This document shows, one piece after another, positions 9,628 to 19,378 of a DNA stretch of 64,000 nt; the stretch's first letter is position 1; each line of letters begins with the position of its first letter. This DNA is from Pseudomonas fluorescens (GTDB lineage Bacteria; Pseudomonadota; Gammaproteobacteria; Pseudomonadales; Pseudomonadaceae), in NCBI RefSeq assembly GCF_902498195.1, contig NZ_CABVIY010000003.1, positions 836,785 through 900,784 of the forward strand, given 5' to 3'. The notes below the pieces were generated by a model. That model was not told where the DNA came from. It did no database searches and saw only the letters and a program-made list of their open reading frames with translations. The translations under genes were made by a program, and so were the position numbers.

Positions 9628-11280
9628 CTAGGCGACATGAAAGCGTGCCGACAATTGATCCAGTGCCCGCGCCAGTTGCTCCAGGTCCGAGGCGGCCACC
9701 GCGCTGCGTCCGGCGTTGGCCGACAGCGCACCGGTGCCGCTGGAGACGCTCTCGACCCGGGTGACCATTTCCCGGGTGACACGCACCTGCTCAGTGATCA
9801 CCGTGGCGATGGTGTCGACGCTGCGGATCACATCATCGGTGCCACTGCGAATCTGCGCCACCGAATCCCCGGCCTCGTGGGCCAGGTCGACGCCGGCACG
9901 CACCCGGCTGACCACCCGGCCGATGCCGTCGACCACCGCCAGCGTGCCTTCCTGTATCCGTTGTACGGTCAGGTCGATTTCGCCAATGGAGCTGGCCGTG
10001 CGTTGCGCCAGCAGGCGCACCTCGTCGGCGACCACGGCAAAGCCGCGCCCCGCCTCGCCGGCCCGCGCAGCCTCGATGGCGGCGTTCAGCGCCAGCAAAT
10101 TGGTTTGCTCGGCAATGCTGCGAATCACGTTGAGCACCTGGCTGATCTCGGCGGAAAAACCTTCCAGCTCGCGAATATGCACGGCCGTGTCGCTGATCAC
10201 ATCGCTGATGCGGTTCATCTCCTGGGCCATGTCGCGGATGAACCCCTCGCTCTTACCCGAGCGCCCCGCCGAATGCTGGGTGATGTCGCGGGACACGCCG
10301 ACATGGTTTTCCACTTCGCTGATCGACCCCGACAAGTCCTCGACCGCCCGGGAAATCCCCCGCACCGCATCGGCCTGGTGCTGGGTCGCAGTGGATGCCA
10401 GCTCCGCCGATTCGGCCATGTGCGCGGCTTCGCGACTGACCCGTTGCACCAGTTCGCGCATCTGCGAAATCAACCCGTGCAGGCTGTCGCGCATCAGCGC
10501 AATGTCGCGCAGCATCAGCGCGAACTCGTCGCTGCCCTTGATCTCGATCGGTTGCAACAGATTGCCACTGGCAATCGCTCGCACACTGGCGCCGGCCTGG
10601 GCAAAGGCGCGCTTGAGCCGGCGCAGGGTGGAAAACGCGGTGAGGCTGCCCGCCAGGCCACCCACCAGCGCCAAGGCGAGGTAGGCCCATAATGTCGAAC
10701 GATAACGCTGCTGCGCCGCCTCGTAGTCTTGCGCGGCGTCGGCCTTCTGCAACGCCTGCAACGTGCCCAGTTCGGCCACGGCGGCGTTGCCCTCGGGCTC
10801 GGCCATGCGCAGGAAGGACAGAATGCCCGGCAGGCGAAAATCGCCGGCACGCAAGGATTCCAGGAGGATGTCCAGCTCGTCGCGCCATGCCTGATGGTGC
10901 TGTTCGAACGCCTCGGCCGCCTGCAGTTCTTCACCGCTCAAGGTGCGTTGGCGATAACGCGCCCAGGATTCGACCAGCGCCCGGTCGTTGTTTTCGATGG
11001 CGCTCAGGGTGGTTTCCACCGGGCGGTCGAATGCCGCCACCAGCGGACCGTCCGGGTCCTGTTGAATCGCCAGCAGGACCTGGCGCCGGCTTTCATCGAG
11101 CCGGTGCGCAATGTCGCCGAAGATCAACAAGGTCGCCAGGTTGTCCTCGTTGATGGCCCGCAGGCTGTCGCGGGCCTGTTGCAATCCATAGGCGCCGAGG
11201 CCTACCGCCAGGACAAACAGCAACGTAGCCAGCAGCGCCCAGAGCCACAGGCGCTGGGCGATGGTAATTGCCTTGAACAT
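9628..11280 (-). CDS. Methyl-accepting chemotaxis protein
   Basis: Inner-membrane chemoreceptor of 550 residues: TM1 at about 10-32, a four-helix-bundle periplasmic sensor of ~160 residues, TM2 at ~196-216, a HAMP linker, and a cytoplasmic coiled coil with the conserved tip [16 protein letters not shown]...[12 protein letters not shown]. It signals ligand occupancy to CheA/CheW. The start ATG 11280 is followed directly by the expected short basic/hydrophobic N-terminus; the frame upstream of it is not credible. It lies 56 bp after the aldehyde dehydrogenase gene on the same strand, so both are likely transcribed from the promoter with operator site 11. This suggests chemotaxis toward the pathway substrate. 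Confidence 0.92.
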   Translation of the reverse strand: MFKAITIAQRLWLWALLATLLFVLAVGLGAYGLQQARDSLRAINEDNLATLLIFGDIAHRLDESRRQVLLAIQQDPDGPLVAAFDRPVETTLSAIENNDRALVESWARYRQRTLSGEELQAAEAFEQHHQAWRDELDILLESLRAGDFRLPGILSFLRMAEPEGNAAVAELGTLQALQKADAAQDYEAAQQRYRSTLWAYLALALVGGLAGSLTAFSTLRRLKRAFAQAGASVRAIASGNLLQPIEIKGSDEFALMLRDIALMRDSLHGLISQMRELVQRVSREAAHMAESAELASTATQHQADAVRGISRAVEDLSGSISEVENHVGVSRDITQHSAGRSGKSEGFIRDMAQEMNRISDVISDTAVHIRELEGFSAEISQVLNVIRSIAEQTNLLALNAAIEAARAGEAGRGFAVVADEVRLLAQRTASSIGEIDLTVQRIQEGTLAVVDGIGRVVSRVRAGVDLAHEAGDSVAQIRSGTDDVIRSVDTIATVITEQVRVTREMVTRVESVSSGTGALSANAGRSAVAASDLEQLARALDQLSARFHVA

Positions 11281-11336
11281 GATCAATGGCCTGTCTCGTG
11301 CAGCGTTCGGGGTGCGCCAGGCACCCCGCGCCGGTA

Positions 11337-12773
11337 TCAGTCGGAAGTGACCCCGGCCAGCATGGCCGCCAGGTAGTGCTCGCCGTAAGGCGGCAACAGG
11401 CCCCATTCACGGCGCGGGTCGTGGGCCGAAGCCTTGAAGACGGTGCGCTGGTGACTGAATTCGAGAAAGCCCTCGCGGCCATGGTAATGCCCCATGCCCG
11501 AGGCGCCGACGCCCCCGAACGGCGCATCGTGCAAGGCGGCGTGCATCATCACGTCGTTGATCGTGACGCCGCCGGACAGGGTGTGTTCCAGCACGTGACG
11601 TTGTTCCTGCGGGTCCTCGCCGAAGTAGTACAGCGCCAGCGGCCGTGGCCGGCCGTTGATCTGGGCGATCACCTGATCGAGGTGTTCATAGGTCAGCACG
11701 ACCATGGCCGGGCCGAAGATTTCCTCGTGCAGGATCTGGCTGTCCGGGGCCGGGTCCACCACCACCCGCAGCGGACGGCGACGGTCCAGGGCATCCAGGG
11801 CCAGTGGCTCGGGCAGGCACTCGATACGCGCACCGCGCGACTCGGCGTCCCGGACCAGGCCCTCGACCCGCTCCAGGTGACGCGCATTGACCACCGCTAC
11901 CACATCCGGATTGCCGGCCACGGTCGGGTTGAGGTCGTGATAGGCGGTGCGCAAGGCATCGAGGAACGCTTCGAGCGAAGCCTTGGGCACGTACACCAGG
12001 TCCGGGTTGATGCAAATCTGCCCGCCATTGCAGGCTTTGCCCGCCGCGATGTTGAACGCGGCCTTGTTCAGGTCGGCGGTGCTCGAAACGATCACCGGCG
12101 ACTTGCCGCCCAGTTCCAGGGTCACCGGCACCAGGTGTTGCGCGGCGTTGGCCATCACCCGCCGGCCAATCGCCGTGCTGCCGGTGAACACCAGGTGGTC
12201 GAAAGGCTGGCGACTGAAAGCCTCGCCCAGCTCGGGGCCACCGTTGACCACCGCCACCACCAGCGGGTCGAGGTGTTCGGCGCACAGCCGCGCCACCAGT
12301 GCGGCGGTACGCGGTACGACTTCCGAGGGTTTGAGGATGGCCCGGTTACCGGCCGCCAGGGCCGAGGCCAGCGGGCTGAACAAGGTGTACAACGGCGCAT
12401 TCCAGGTGCCGAGGATACCCACCGTGCCCTTGGGCTGGTGCATCACCCAGGCCGTGGCGCCCAGTTGATCGTAGGGGCTGATCATCGGTCGTGGCTCGTC
12501 CTGCATCCACGCCTGCACATGGTCGCGGGCATGTTTGAGCGATGCCAGCGCGCCCAGCACGTCGTTCATCAGGGAAAAACCGGCGGGCCGCCCGCCAAAA
12601 TCCTCATCGATGGCCGTGGTCAGCGCCTCATGGTGATTGACCAGCAGGTCGATCACTTGCTGGAGTCGCTGGCGACGGGTGTCGGCGCTGACACTGCCGG
12701 CGCCGTTGAAGGCGTTTTTCTGTCGCATCAGCAGGCTGGAAAGGTCCTGGTCACAAGACATGGCTGAACTCAT
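11337..12773 (-). CDS. Aldehyde dehydrogenase, coniferyl-aldehyde-dehydrogenase-like
   Basis: The 478-residue NAD(P)-dependent aldehyde dehydrogenase shows the glutamate motif [10 protein letters not shown], the catalytic-cysteine region [14 protein letters not shown], and the C-terminal [14 protein letters not shown] and [10 protein letters not shown] blocks typical of class-3/coniferyl aldehyde dehydrogenases. It oxidises an aldehyde, probably aromatic or medium-chain, to the acid. The coding strand reads GATAACAATG at the start, a near match to the CA motif. It diverges from the flavin reductase operon; the 197-bp intergenic region holds two operator-like sites. The chemoreceptor gene follows it. 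Confidence 0.88.
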   Translation of the reverse strand: MSSAMSCDQDLSSLLMRQKNAFNGAGSVSADTRRQRLQQVIDLLVNHHEALTTAIDEDFGGRPAGFSLMNDVLGALASLKHARDHVQAWMQDEPRPMISPYDQLGATAWVMHQPKGTVGILGTWNAPLYTLFSPLASALAAGNRAILKPSEVVPRTAALVARLCAEHLDPLVVAVVNGGPELGEAFSRQPFDHLVFTGSTAIGRRVMANAAQHLVPVTLELGGKSPVIVSSTADLNKAAFNIAAGKACNGGQICINPDLVYVPKASLEAFLDALRTAYHDLNPTVAGNPDVVAVVNARHLERVEGLVRDAESRGARIECLPEPLALDALDRRRPLRVVVDPAPDSQILHEEIFGPAMVVLTYEHLDQVIAQINGRPRPLALYYFGEDPQEQRHVLEHTLSGGVTINDVMMHAALHDAPFGGVGASGMGHYHGREGFLEFSHQRTVFKASAHDPRREWGLLPPYGEHYLAAMLAGVTSD

Positions 12774-12857
12774 TGTTATCCCCTTGCAGGTTGGCTCGAT
12801 GGCCGTTGAGCGCCCGATGCGCCTGGCACCACCCTAGCCTCGCGGCCGCCTGCGCCG

Positions 12858-12876
12858 CCTCGTCCAATCGGACGAG
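12858..12876 (-). promoter_or_regulatory. Operator-like 19-mer, site 11 (aldehyde dehydrogenase-MCP operon)
   Basis: Coding-strand CTCGTCCGATTGGACGAGG. It departs from the consensus at the last-but-one base but is the most symmetric copy: TCGTCC-GATT-GGACGA is a perfect dyad. The centre is 94 bp upstream of the start. Confidence 0.6.
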
Positions 12877-12890
12877 GCCCTGCATTAGTG

Positions 12891-12909
12891 TTAGTCCGTT
12901 GAGACGATG
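12891..12909 (+). promoter_or_regulatory. Operator-like 19-mer, site 9 (flavin reductase operon)
   Basis: TTAGTCCGTTGAGACGATG, centred 71 bp upstream of the flavin reductase ATG. It faces the opposite way from site 11, which is 14 bp away and serves the divergent gene. Confidence 0.75.
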
Positions 12910-12970
12910 TTCAGCCCTTGCAAACGCCCAATACTGAGCCTACGAAATCCTCCACTCCATGAGGCCAGTC

Positions 12971-13954
12971 ATGGCAATGCAGAACATCAGCTTCGATCCC
13001 CAGGCCTTCCGTGCCGCGCTCGGCACCTTCACCACCGGGGTCACGATCATCACCACCCAGAGCGAAGACGGCTCCCCGGTGGGCATCACCGCCAACAGTT
13101 TCAACTCGGTGTCGCTCAACCCGCCGCTGGTGCTCTGGAGCCTGTCCAAGCAAGCCCGCAGCCTGCCGGTGTTCAGCAGCGGCAAGCACTGGAACGTGCA
13201 CGTGCTGTCCACGGAACAGGAAACCCTGTCGGGACGATTCGCCACCCAGGGCGAGGACAAGTTCGCCGAGATCGAACTCGACAACGGCGTCAGCGAAGCC
13301 CCCCTGCTGCAGGATTGCACCGCCCGTTTCCAGTGCCGCACGGCGTTCCAGTATGAAGGGGGCGACCATGTGATCTTCGTCGGCGAAGTGCTCGCCTTCG
13401 ACCACAGCGACCGCGCGCCGCTGGCCTTCCAGAGCGGCCAATACGCCCTGGCCACGCGCAAGCCACGCAGCGAGCTGCGGCTGGCCACCACACCGCCGCC
13501 ACCCGAGTGCAGCTACACCGAGGACTTGCTCGGCTACCTGCTGGGGCGCGGGCATTACCAGGTGCTCAATTCTCTGCGGCAGATGCTGAACCATCAGCAG
13601 CTGGACGAGCAGACCTTTTTTGTCCTGTCGATCCTGTGTATCCGCGACAACCTGACCCTTGAGGAAATCAATACCTTCGTCAACTACACCGGCCGCGTCG
13701 TTACCCTGTCCAGCATGCGTTTTCTAGAACGCCAGCGCCTGGTGGCCTTCGAGGGCCCGGCCGAGTCGCTGCGTTTTGTGCTCACGGCCCAGGGCCGCGA
13801 GGTGTCCGTGCATCAACTGGCACTGGCCAAGGCCGTGGAAGAAGATGTCTCGGCCAAGCTCGGCGCCGCCGACGCACAAGCCTTGAAGGTGTTGCTCAAG
13901 CGCCTGATTGTCGTGAGTGACCCCGGCTTGCCCGACCTGTGGGCACCGCGATGA
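12971..13954 (+). CDS. Flavin reductase with MarR-like C-terminal domain (HsaB/HpaC-C1-like)
   Basis: Residues ~1-160 form a flavin reductase domain (FRTALGTFTTGVTIITT-type start, ITANSFNSVSLNPPLVLWSL block) of the kind that supplies FMNH2 or FADH2 to two-component monooxygenases. Residues ~170-327 look like a winged-helix MarR-type domain. That arrangement is known from the C1 reductase of Acinetobacter 4-hydroxyphenylacetate hydroxylase, where substrate binding to the extra domain stimulates reduction. The natural partner in this window is the HsaA-like oxygenase at 33.7-34.9 kb. ATG 12971 is preceded by GAGG at 8 nt; ATG 12959 is an alternative. The stop overlaps the MFS start (ATGA), indicating translational coupling. 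Confidence 0.85.
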   Translation: MAMQNISFDPQAFRAALGTFTTGVTIITTQSEDGSPVGITANSFNSVSLNPPLVLWSLSKQARSLPVFSSGKHWNVHVLSTEQETLSGRFATQGEDKFAEIELDNGVSEAPLLQDCTARFQCRTAFQYEGGDHVIFVGEVLAFDHSDRAPLAFQSGQYALATRKPRSELRLATTPPPPECSYTEDLLGYLLGRGHYQVLNSLRQMLNHQQLDEQTFFVLSILCIRDNLTLEEINTFVNYTGRVVTLSSMRFLERQRLVAFEGPAESLRFVLTAQGREVSVHQLALAKAVEEDVSAKLGAADAQALKVLLKRLIVVSDPGLPDLWAPR

Positions 13955-15279
13955 CCGCCCGCGCCGGCCAGTTGCCAGCGGCCACGGTCGGCTGGCGCAG
14001 CCACGGCCTGCTGTTTCTGCTGGCCATGGTGTTTGCCGACAATTTCGTCGGCCGGCAAATACTGGCGGTGATGATTGAACCGATCAAAGCCGAATTCGGC
14101 GTCAGCGATACCGCCATCGGGCTGATTTCGGGCCTGGCGTTCGCGGCGGTCTATGCGCTCATGGGCCTGCCCGCCGGCCGGCTGGTGGACCGCATGCCGC
14201 GCATCCGCCTGCTGGCCTTGTCCTGTCTGCTCTGGGCGGTGGCGACCATGGCGTGCGGGCTGGCCGGCAGCTTCCTGGCGCTGGCCATTGCGCGGATGCT
14301 GGTGGCCGTCAGCGAAGCGCCGACGACCTCGGCCTCGCTGTCATTGATCGCGGACCTGTATCCGCCGCAACGACGTTCATTCGCCATCAGTTGTTTCACC
14401 GCCGCACCGACGTTTTCCTCGATCATCGGCTTGAGCATCGGTGCCTGGGTGGTCGAGCACTACGGCTGGCGCAGCGCGTTTATCGCCCTGGGCGTGCCGG
14501 CGCTGGTGTTCTGCACCCTCCTGGCCTTTGTCGTGCGCGAACCGTTGCGCGGTCGCTGGGACCTGGTGCCCCACACGCACACGCCACCGGTGATGCTGGG
14601 CATGGGCGCCGAAGCCCGCAAGCTCTGGGCGCTGCCGGCGTACCGTTGCCTGATCCTGGCGGGCGGGCTGGCCACGCTCAGTTCCTATGCCATCGCCATG
14701 TGGAACACCAGTTTCCTGGTGCGCTCCCACGGTTTGCCCCTGCAACACGCCGGGCTGCTGGTGGGCGTCATCTGCGGGACGTCGGCCGGTATCGGCGGCC
14801 TGCTCAGTGGCTGGTTCAGTGACCGCCTGTGCCGGCGCCATCCGCACTGGCAAGTGTCGATTCCCGTGGTCGGCCACCTGTGCGCCATCGCCGCGTTGAT
14901 CCCTTATCTGCTGTGGTCCGATAGCGTGCTGGTGCGCCTGGGCGACGTGCCGGTTCCAACCGCCATGCTCTGGTGCGCGCTCTATTCGTTCTTTGCCGTG
15001 TGGTGGGTTGCGCCTTCCTACAACCTCGTCACCCAGCTGGTGCCAGCGGATCGACGCGGCAGCGCCATGGCGCTGCAAACCATCGTCAGCACCCTGCTCG
15101 GGGTCGGCGTCGGGCCACTGATCACCGGACTGTTCAGCGACCTGTTGCTGCCGCTGTCTGGCCAGGAATCGTTGCGCCATGCGCTGCTGCTGGTGAACCT
15201 GCCCGTGATTTGTGCGGCGCTGCTACTGGTACGCACCGCCCGCCACGCGCGCAAAACCGGTTATCGCCATGCGGGATAA
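13951..15279 (+). CDS. MFS transporter, Spinster-like
   Basis: The 442-residue protein has about 12 membrane helices and typical MFS loop-2/3 signatures (GLPAGRLVDRMPR; later SGWFSDRLCRRHP). The segments VFADNFVGRQILAVMIEPIKAEFGVSDTAIGLISG and APTTSASLSLIADLYPPQRR are close in pattern to the second MFS protein at 56.9 kb, so the two appear to be paralogues. The ATG overlaps the flavin reductase stop by 4 nt. Placement under operator site 9 suggests import of the pathway substrate or export of an intermediate; direction cannot be decided from sequence. Confidence 0.87.
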   Translation: MTARAGQLPAATVGWRSHGLLFLLAMVFADNFVGRQILAVMIEPIKAEFGVSDTAIGLISGLAFAAVYALMGLPAGRLVDRMPRIRLLALSCLLWAVATMACGLAGSFLALAIARMLVAVSEAPTTSASLSLIADLYPPQRRSFAISCFTAAPTFSSIIGLSIGAWVVEHYGWRSAFIALGVPALVFCTLLAFVVREPLRGRWDLVPHTHTPPVMLGMGAEARKLWALPAYRCLILAGGLATLSSYAIAMWNTSFLVRSHGLPLQHAGLLVGVICGTSAGIGGLLSGWFSDRLCRRHPHWQVSIPVVGHLCAIAALIPYLLWSDSVLVRLGDVPVPTAMLWCALYSFFAVWWVAPSYNLVTQLVPADRRGSAMALQTIVSTLLGVGVGPLITGLFSDLLLPLSGQESLRHALLLVNLPVICAALLLVRTARHARKTGYRHAG

Positions 15280-15332
15280 GTCTCGCGGCGCGCCATCGCC
15301 CTGTGCTCACTGTTAACGTTGACGGAGCCCCT

Positions 15333-15965
15333 ATGCCTGCGACCCTTGCCAGCGCCCCGCCAGAACACAGCGCCCGTGACCGTCTGCTCGACGCGGCGGC
15401 CGAACTCTTCGCCACACGCGGCTTCCAGGCGATCAGCTTGCGTGACCTGGCGAGCCGCCTGGGGTTGCATGCCGGGTCGCTCTACCATCACATCGAAAAC
15501 AAGCAGTCGCTGTTGTTCGAACTCATCGAGTCCGCCCTCTCGGACCTGTTGCTGGACACCACCCGCCGGCTCAAGGGTGCGCGCAACCCCGGCGAGCGTC
15601 TGAACCGGTTTATCCAGAGCTTCGTCACCTTTCACTTCAATGAACGCGACAGGCTGGTCCTGATGACCCGTGAATTCGCCAGTCTCAATGAAGAACAGCG
15701 GGTACAGATCGTCCAGCTGAAAAACCGCTACGCGGCTGTTTTGAGTGCCATTGTCAGCGACCTGCGCGGCGAGAAAAGCCAACCGGGTGATGATCAGTGC
15801 CCAATTACCCGTGCGGTGATTGTCGTGCTGTTCGGGCAGTCGCAGTGGTATTGCCTGGAGACTGCTGAAACGCAACTTGTGCAGTCATTGAAGAATGTTG
15901 TCATGGGTATCGTTGGGTACAACAAAACGACTGAAGCGGCTGCGGTTTTGCAGCGCGTTCTTTAA
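15333..15965 (+). CDS. TetR-family transcriptional regulator
   Basis: The 210-residue protein has an N-terminal TetR helix-turn-helix (RDRLLDAAAELFATRGFQAIS...LGLHAGSLYHHIENKQ, residues ~15-62) and a helical ligand-binding C-terminus. The general layout recalls KstR2-type steroid regulators, but this is only pattern similarity. It is the last gene of the flavin reductase-MFS operon (53-bp gap) and lies downstream of operator site 9. That makes it one of two candidates, with the LuxR-type protein at 42-43 kb, for binding the 19-bp dyad found across the window. The start ATG 15333 has GGAG 9 nt upstream; the longer open frame from 14973 is not coding. Confidence 0.9.
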   Translation: MPATLASAPPEHSARDRLLDAAAELFATRGFQAISLRDLASRLGLHAGSLYHHIENKQSLLFELIESALSDLLLDTTRRLKGARNPGERLNRFIQSFVTFHFNERDRLVLMTREFASLNEEQRVQIVQLKNRYAAVLSAIVSDLRGEKSQPGDDQCPITRAVIVVLFGQSQWYCLETAETQLVQSLKNVVMGIVGYNKTTEAAAVLQRVL

Positions 15966-15997
15966 GGCGCCAGACTGTATTCGCGGGTCGCTGGTTA

Positions 15998-16690
15998 GGG
16001 GGTGAATATCCATTGCTGCGGTCACGGCGGCTTATGGTTTCGCCCTTACGGCGACTCCCTTTTGAAAAGCCCAAAAGGAAGCAAAAGGCTCTTGCCCCAC
16101 CACTCGGTGCCTCGCTAGGGCTCGGCATGCCCGAACGAAGGTATTGCTCCGTGGGTCGCCGCGATGGGCCATCCCTGGCCCAGCGCGGCTAAACCGGCGT
16201 CCTGCCGGTTTACCCACGGAGCAATACCTGCGTTCGGCCAGCGTGGTTTAACGGGGCGCCCAGATCAAAATCAAAAGCCAAGCGAGGCGGCCTTAAAGCC
16301 GACCTGACTTTGGCTGGTGCCCCGACCCCCTGTAGGAGCGAGCCCTGCTCGCGATGGAGGTCAACGATAACGCTGGCTGTCTGAATGAGCGCGGTGTCTG
16401 GGCGTTTTTCGCGAGCAGGCTCGCTCCTACAGGGGATCGCGTATATCCGGGAAAGCAGGTCGGCTGTCAGGCCGCCGCGCTGGGCCAGGGATGGCCCAGC
16501 GCGGCGGGCCCTGTAGGAGCGAGCATGCTCGCGAAAAACCTGAGAGCACCACGGGGTGTCAGGTTCCCCGCGTCATCGTTGACGTCCATCGCGAGCAGGC
16601 TCGCTCCTACAGGCTTTTCCAAGTGACTCGCCGTAAGGGCGAAACCAATAGCCGCCGTTACCGCAGCAACGGATATGCCCCCCGTAAAAA
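15998..16690. repeat. Mosaic inverted-arm intergenic element (copy 1) with two REP doublets
   Basis: Left arm ~15998-16326: GTGAATATCCATTGCTGCGG, then TTTCGCCCTTACGGCGA, then the nested hairpin CATTGCTCCGTGGGT...ACCCACGGAGCAAT, then GCGAGGCGGCCTTAAAGCC. REP doublets at 16328-16434 and 16508-16614 follow, separated by a shortened piece of the right arm. The arm end (CTCGCCGTAAGGGCGAAAC...GCAACGGATATG) closes the element. It fills the 739 bp between the convergent TetR and LLM genes; I see no gene in it. Confidence 0.8.
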
Positions 16691-16703
16691 TCCAAATCCA
16701 ACC

Positions 16704-17720
16704 TCAAGAATGCGACGCAAAATCCGGCAAGACGTACTCCCCCAGTTCGTCAAGGATTTCGCCATAGGGCTGGCGACTGACCTTGGGATTCAAGGCAATG
16801 TGCGACACCCCCGCCGACTGCGCCTGCTCAAGGTAATTGCGCAGGCCGTTGCGCCCGGCCCGGAAGCCGCCCTGAATCCGCTGGAAAGGCTGATCCGGGT
16901 TATCGCTCAGGTCCAGATAGCCGCCCAGCCCCAGCGGTTTGAAGGCATTGCGGTCCTCGGCCTGCCGCACGTTGCCGTGCCAGCTCTCGCCCAGGGCGGC
17001 CAGGCGCTCCGGGCTCTGGACGCCGGCCAGGTAGCCATCCAGGTGCTGCGCCAACCATTCGATGCTCTGCTGCGCCTGGCCGACGGCGATGGAGGGCACG
17101 CGCCCGTACGGCGCTTTCGGCACCAGGTCCAGGGCGCCGGGCGAGCCGCCGAAACGCTCGGACTGGAACCTCGGGAAACTCTGCTCGATCAGGGTGCGAA
17201 ACACCGCATAGGCATCACGGTAGCGATCACCCCGGGTTTCGAAGTCAATGCCCAGCATCGGGTAATCACTGAACCGATCGCCCGAAGACAGCCCCAGGAC
17301 CAGGCGGCCCTCGCTGAGTTGATCCAGGGACGTGGCTTGCTTGGCCAGGTACATCGGCTCGCGGGTCGGCAGCACGATGCCGGTGGTGCCCAACACAATG
17401 CTGCGGGTGGCGGCAGCCAGGTAGCCGATGTAGACGAGGGGCTCGAAGATCTGCGCCACATCGCCATAACCCGGATCGTAGAAAGGGATGTCACGCATCC
17501 ACAGCGCACCAAAGCCCAGGGCCTCGGCGCGTTGCGCCATTGCCAGGTGATCGCGCATGGTCGGGGCCGGGCGGCCGGCATGGGTTTCCAGGGGCAGGAT
17601 CAGCCCGATCGTGAGCGACTCGGGCTGGAACAGGCGCTGGAAACCCGGGTGGCCCGCCAGGGCCGGGTGTGGAGTCGGCGCGCTGGCGGGTTGTGGCGAA
17701 TGCTGGGTGGCAGTGGTCAT
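16704..17720 (-). CDS. LLM-class flavin-dependent oxidoreductase
   Basis: The 338-residue product has a luciferase-like monooxygenase TIM-barrel pattern: GLILPLETHAG near the N-terminus, AEALGFGALWMRDIPFYDP, and LSEGRLVLGLSSGDR, typical of FMN- or F420-type enzymes. In Pseudomonas it would use FMNH2 from a partner reductase or act as an FMN oxidoreductase; the substrate is unknown. I place the start at ATG 17720 (GGGA ~11 nt upstream); ATG 17768 and ATG 17753 are alternatives that add 16 or 11 residues without clear family support. It has no operator-like site in the right arrangement and is probably not part of the main regulon. Confidence 0.82.
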   Translation of the reverse strand: MTTATQHSPQPASAPTPHPALAGHPGFQRLFQPESLTIGLILPLETHAGRPAPTMRDHLAMAQRAEALGFGALWMRDIPFYDPGYGDVAQIFEPLVYIGYLAAATRSIVLGTTGIVLPTREPMYLAKQATSLDQLSEGRLVLGLSSGDRFSDYPMLGIDFETRGDRYRDAYAVFRTLIEQSFPRFQSERFGGSPGALDLVPKAPYGRVPSIAVGQAQQSIEWLAQHLDGYLAGVQSPERLAALGESWHGNVRQAEDRNAFKPLGLGGYLDLSDNPDQPFQRIQGGFRAGRNGLRNYLEQAQSAGVSHIALNPKVSRQPYGEILDELGEYVLPDFASHS

Positions 17721-17825
17721 GATGGCAGTCCCGTGAGTGACGATGACTGCCATCTTTATTGAATCCATGCCGTGGATAAACCACTGCTCATGACCATTAA
17801 TGGGTCCACTGACTCCCCAATGACC

Positions 17826-18737
17826 TCAGGTTTCCCAGGGAACCCCGGACGCCCACTGCTCGACCAACAGATCGATAAACGTACGTACCCGTGGGGACAG
17901 GTGACGCTTGCTCGGGTAGACGACCCGGATGGGGTCCGGCGGTGGTCGGTAGGGTTTGAGCACTTCCACCAGCGTTCCGTCGCGCAGGTCGTTGCCGGTG
18001 ATGTAGGTCGGCAGCTGGATCAGGCCGATGCCTGCCAGCGCCGCCTCGCGCATGGCCTCGGAACTGTCGATGTTCAGTCGCCCGGCCTGTTCGAACACGT
18101 GCGGGCCGTCAGGGGTCTGGTAGCGCCAGATCCCTTGCCGCTCGCCGCTGATGAACGCGATGGTGTCGTGAGCGGCCAGATCGGCGGGCGTTTGAGGTAC
18201 GCCGCGACGGGCCAGGTAAGACGGCGAGGTACAGGTCGCAAACTGTTGCCAGGCCACGGTGCGGGTCAACAATTGCGAGTCGTCCCTGGGCTCGCCGATG
18301 CGAATGGCGATGTCGACCCCCTCCTCGGCCAGATCAACGAATCGGTCGGTAAACCAGACATCGGCGCGCAGGTCTGGCCACTGCTTCAGGTACGCATCCA
18401 GGATCGGCAGGATGTGACGCTGGCCGAAGGACAGTGGCGCGGTGAGTTTGAAAGTACCGGTCGGTCGCCCCCGGCGCATGGCCATGGTCGCCTCGACCTC
18501 ATCGAGGTCTTCGAGAATCTGCCGCCAGCGCTCATACGCCACCTGCCCCTCGTCCGTCAGGCTCAGTTTGCGCGTGGTGCGATTGAGCAGCCGTGAACCC
18601 ATGCGGCTTTCCAGGCGAACGATGCATTTACCCACCGCTGATCGGGTCAGGCCCAGTGAAGCCGCCGCGGCGGTGAAACTGCCAGTCTTGACCGCACAAA
18701 CAAAAGCGGCGATGTCACCGAAACGGTTGGCTTGCAT
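17826..18737 (-). CDS. LysR-family transcriptional regulator
   Basis: A standard 303-residue LysR protein: winged helix-turn-helix at ~5-62 ([28 protein letters not shown]) and a substrate-binding domain with DEGxxYERW and [14 protein letters not shown] blocks, as in the DmlR/CrgA-like group. ATG 18737 gives the canonical N-terminus; the upstream in-frame ATG 18872 would add 45 unconvincing residues. It is divergent from the cupin gene with a 150-bp shared promoter region, the classic LysR arrangement, so it probably regulates that gene. Confidence 0.9.
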   Translation of the reverse strand: MQANRFGDIAAFVCAVKTGSFTAAAASLGLTRSAVGKCIVRLESRMGSRLLNRTTRKLSLTDEGQVAYERWRQILEDLDEVEATMAMRRGRPTGTFKLTAPLSFGQRHILPILDAYLKQWPDLRADVWFTDRFVDLAEEGVDIAIRIGEPRDDSQLLTRTVAWQQFATCTSPSYLARRGVPQTPADLAAHDTIAFISGERQGIWRYQTPDGPHVFEQAGRLNIDSSEAMREAALAGIGLIQLPTYITGNDLRDGTLVEVLKPYRPPPDPIRVVYPSKRHLSPRVRTFIDLLVEQWASGVPWET

Positions 18738-18887
18738 GGGTGGCTGTTCTCTTGGGCAATACTGCGTGGCGGTCCGGTCAAGCATAGCGCCGGGCGGGTT
18801 GCGCCGAGGGGGCGGCAGGCGCACATTGAGGCGGCACCGAATCAACCCTTCGCACGCCCGCTGCCTGTTCATTTATCAGGAGTGATC

Positions 18888-19301
18888 ATGATCCTCAAGC
18901 GCGTAGGCTCGCAGCCCTCCATTAAGGCCCCTGAAGCGTATTTCACCGGCACCGTACGCATGGACCCGCTTAACGCTCCCCCTGACCCGGCACGGGTTTC
19001 CGTCGTCAGCGTGACCTTTGAACCCGGCGCGCGCAGCGCCTGGCACACCCACCCGCTGGGCCAGACGCTGATCGTCACCGCCGGCTGCGGCTGGACGCAG
19101 TGCGAAGGCGAACCCATCGTGGAAATCCGTGCCGGCGATGTCATCTGGTGCCCTCCCGACCACAAGCACTGGCACGGCGCCGCCGCGACCACGGCCATGA
19201 CCCATATCGGCATTCAGGAAGCGCTGAATGGCGTGAGCGTGGTCTGGCTGGAAAAGGTCACCGACGAGGAATACAACGTGGGGCCGCCGACGGTCGCATA
19301 G
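18888..19301 (+). CDS. Cupin-domain protein, carboxymuconolactone-associated type
   Basis: Single cupin of 137 residues with both metal-binding motifs: [20 protein letters not shown] (HxH, ~residues 48-67) and the second motif around [15 protein letters not shown]. It resembles the small cupins often annotated as quercetin-dioxygenase-like or (R)-mandelonitrile-lyase-like proteins. The start ATG 18888 has a good ribosome site, AGGAG 7 nt upstream. It is transcribed away from the LysR gene. The specific reaction is not assignable. Confidence 0.88.
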   Translation: MILKRVGSQPSIKAPEAYFTGTVRMDPLNAPPDPARVSVVSVTFEPGARSAWHTHPLGQTLIVTAGCGWTQCEGEPIVEIRAGDVIWCPPDHKHWHGAAATTAMTHIGIQEALNGVSVVWLEKVTDEEYNVGPPTVA

Positions 19302-19378
19302 CTGTCGTCCTGTGTGGAGCTGAATTTGCAGGCGCTACCTGCCTGCCATCAGGCCGCCTCGCGTTGCTGGCGCCCTGT

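Noticed and set aside
12824..12839. TGGCAC-N5-TAGC as a sigma-54 promoter for the flavin reductase operon
   Set aside because: The -12 element does not match TTGC and the distance to the start is about 145 bp; one weak match in GC-rich DNA is not enough.
17725..17749. AGTCCCGTGAGTGACGATG near the LLM gene as a further operator-like site
   Set aside because: The two halves are spaced two bases differently and the orientation is reversed relative to the only nearby gene, so I treat it as chance.
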